Assembly: GCA_902836505.1 (NCBI GenBank)
Contig: CADFQU010000075.1
Span: forward strand, 1 to 5,576
Length of the DNA stretch: 5,576 nt
Direction: 5' to 3'
Source: Streptococcaceae bacterium
GTDB lineage: Bacteria > Bacillota > Bacilli > Lactobacillales > Streptococcaceae
The position numbers and the translations under genes were made by a program. This document shows, in pieces, positions 5,177 through 5,576 of the stretch. Position 1 is the first letter of the stretch; each line of letters opens with the position of its first letter. The notes beneath the pieces are model-generated. The model worked only from the letters and a program-made list of their open reading frames with translations, was not told where the DNA came from and did no database searches.

Positions 5177-5576
5177 TGACAGAATACCTTCATGATGAGT
5201 GGCTCTACGACCTTCAGACTTACCAGTATAGTCGGGCCTTTCGCTCTGCTAAGAAGCAGAAAGAAGTTCCGGAGTTGGTCTTGACCTTATTACAGTTAAT
5301 GGCCGAGCGTCGGGAGCTCAATATTCAACCGATCATGAACCAAAAGTTGAGAACTGACTTGCTAGAAGCGACTGGTTTTCAGCTGTTTTGGCATGAGGAC
5401 CCAGAAGAGGAGCAACTGGCTAACTACCTGTACGATTTAGAAGCCAAGCTCCGCAATGAGCAGATCATCGACTTCATTCGGGCGGTGAGTCCTGCCATTT
5501 ACCGGATCTTTATGCGCTTGATTGAGTTGCAGATCCCTGATATTGCAGACTACATTCACAACTCCAAGGAGTCCAG
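5176..5576 (+). CDS. Unrecognised protein, 3'-truncated by window edge
   Basis: A frame too long to be chance, starting [20 protein letters not shown] and running 133 codons to the window end without a stop. Its ATG shares the A of the deoD stop (TGATG), and the nearest purine-rich stretch (GGAAA, 5154-5158) is far off, so translation is probably coupled to deoD termination. The part seen is hydrophilic, rich in Leu, Glu, Gln and Tyr and likely all-helical, with no signal peptide or membrane segment. An acidic patch HEDPEEEQ lies at 73-80, and an amphipathic stretch IIDFIRAVSPAIYRIFMRLIE at 97-117 could be a packing or interface helix. I do not recognise the family and give no function. The codon use matches that of its low-expressed neighbours. 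Confidence 0.8.
   Translation, partial: MTEYLHDEWLYDLQTYQYSRAFRSAKKQKEVPELVLTLLQLMAERRELNIQPIMNQKLRTDLLEATGFQLFWHEDPEEEQLANYLYDLEAKLRNEQIIDFIRAVSPAIYRIFMRLIELQIPDIADYIHNSKES

Overview
The window is a gram-positive, low-GC chromosomal segment. Its protein sequences and gene order fit the genus Streptococcus, most likely the mitis/sanguinis side (inference from remembered family sequences; no search was run). All genes are on the + strand. The core is a nucleoside-salvage cluster: the 3' two thirds of deoB (phosphopentomutase), a DUF1697 gene, punA (trimeric purine nucleoside phosphorylase), a CLC-family anion transporter gene, a class I glutamine amidotransferase-like gene, then deoD (hexameric purine nucleoside phosphorylase) and the start of an unrecognised gene.

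From 1 to 4114 the genes are packed like one operon. Junctions are TAA-G-ATG (deoB/DUF1697), 13 bases holding a strong Shine-Dalgarno site (DUF1697/punA), TAA-G-ATG (punA/CLC) and a 4-base ATGA overlap (CLC/amidotransferase). deoD and the last gene share one base in TGATG. PunA and DeoD release ribose-1-phosphate or deoxyribose-1-phosphate from purine nucleosides, and DeoB turns these into 5-phosphates for central metabolism. The DUF1697, CLC and amidotransferase genes have no obvious place in this pathway.

The only non-genic stretch, 4115-4465, is the most interesting part. It holds three tandem copies of a structured element that I do not recognise. Each copy has an SD-like GAAAGG, a small hairpin and, in copies 2 and 3, a long second hairpin. 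The long hairpins of copies 2 and 3 differ at most paired positions yet keep their pairing and an identical AGAT/CCTA internal loop, so structure appears to be conserved. Copies 1 and 3 also encode near-identical micro-peptides starting MCSDLNTSGKL behind an SD, and the nucleotide differences within the shared coding part are start-codon or synonymous changes. deoD follows the last copy directly and lacks a recognisable SD. This could be a cis-regulatory leader of deoD, a dispersed intergenic repeat, or both.
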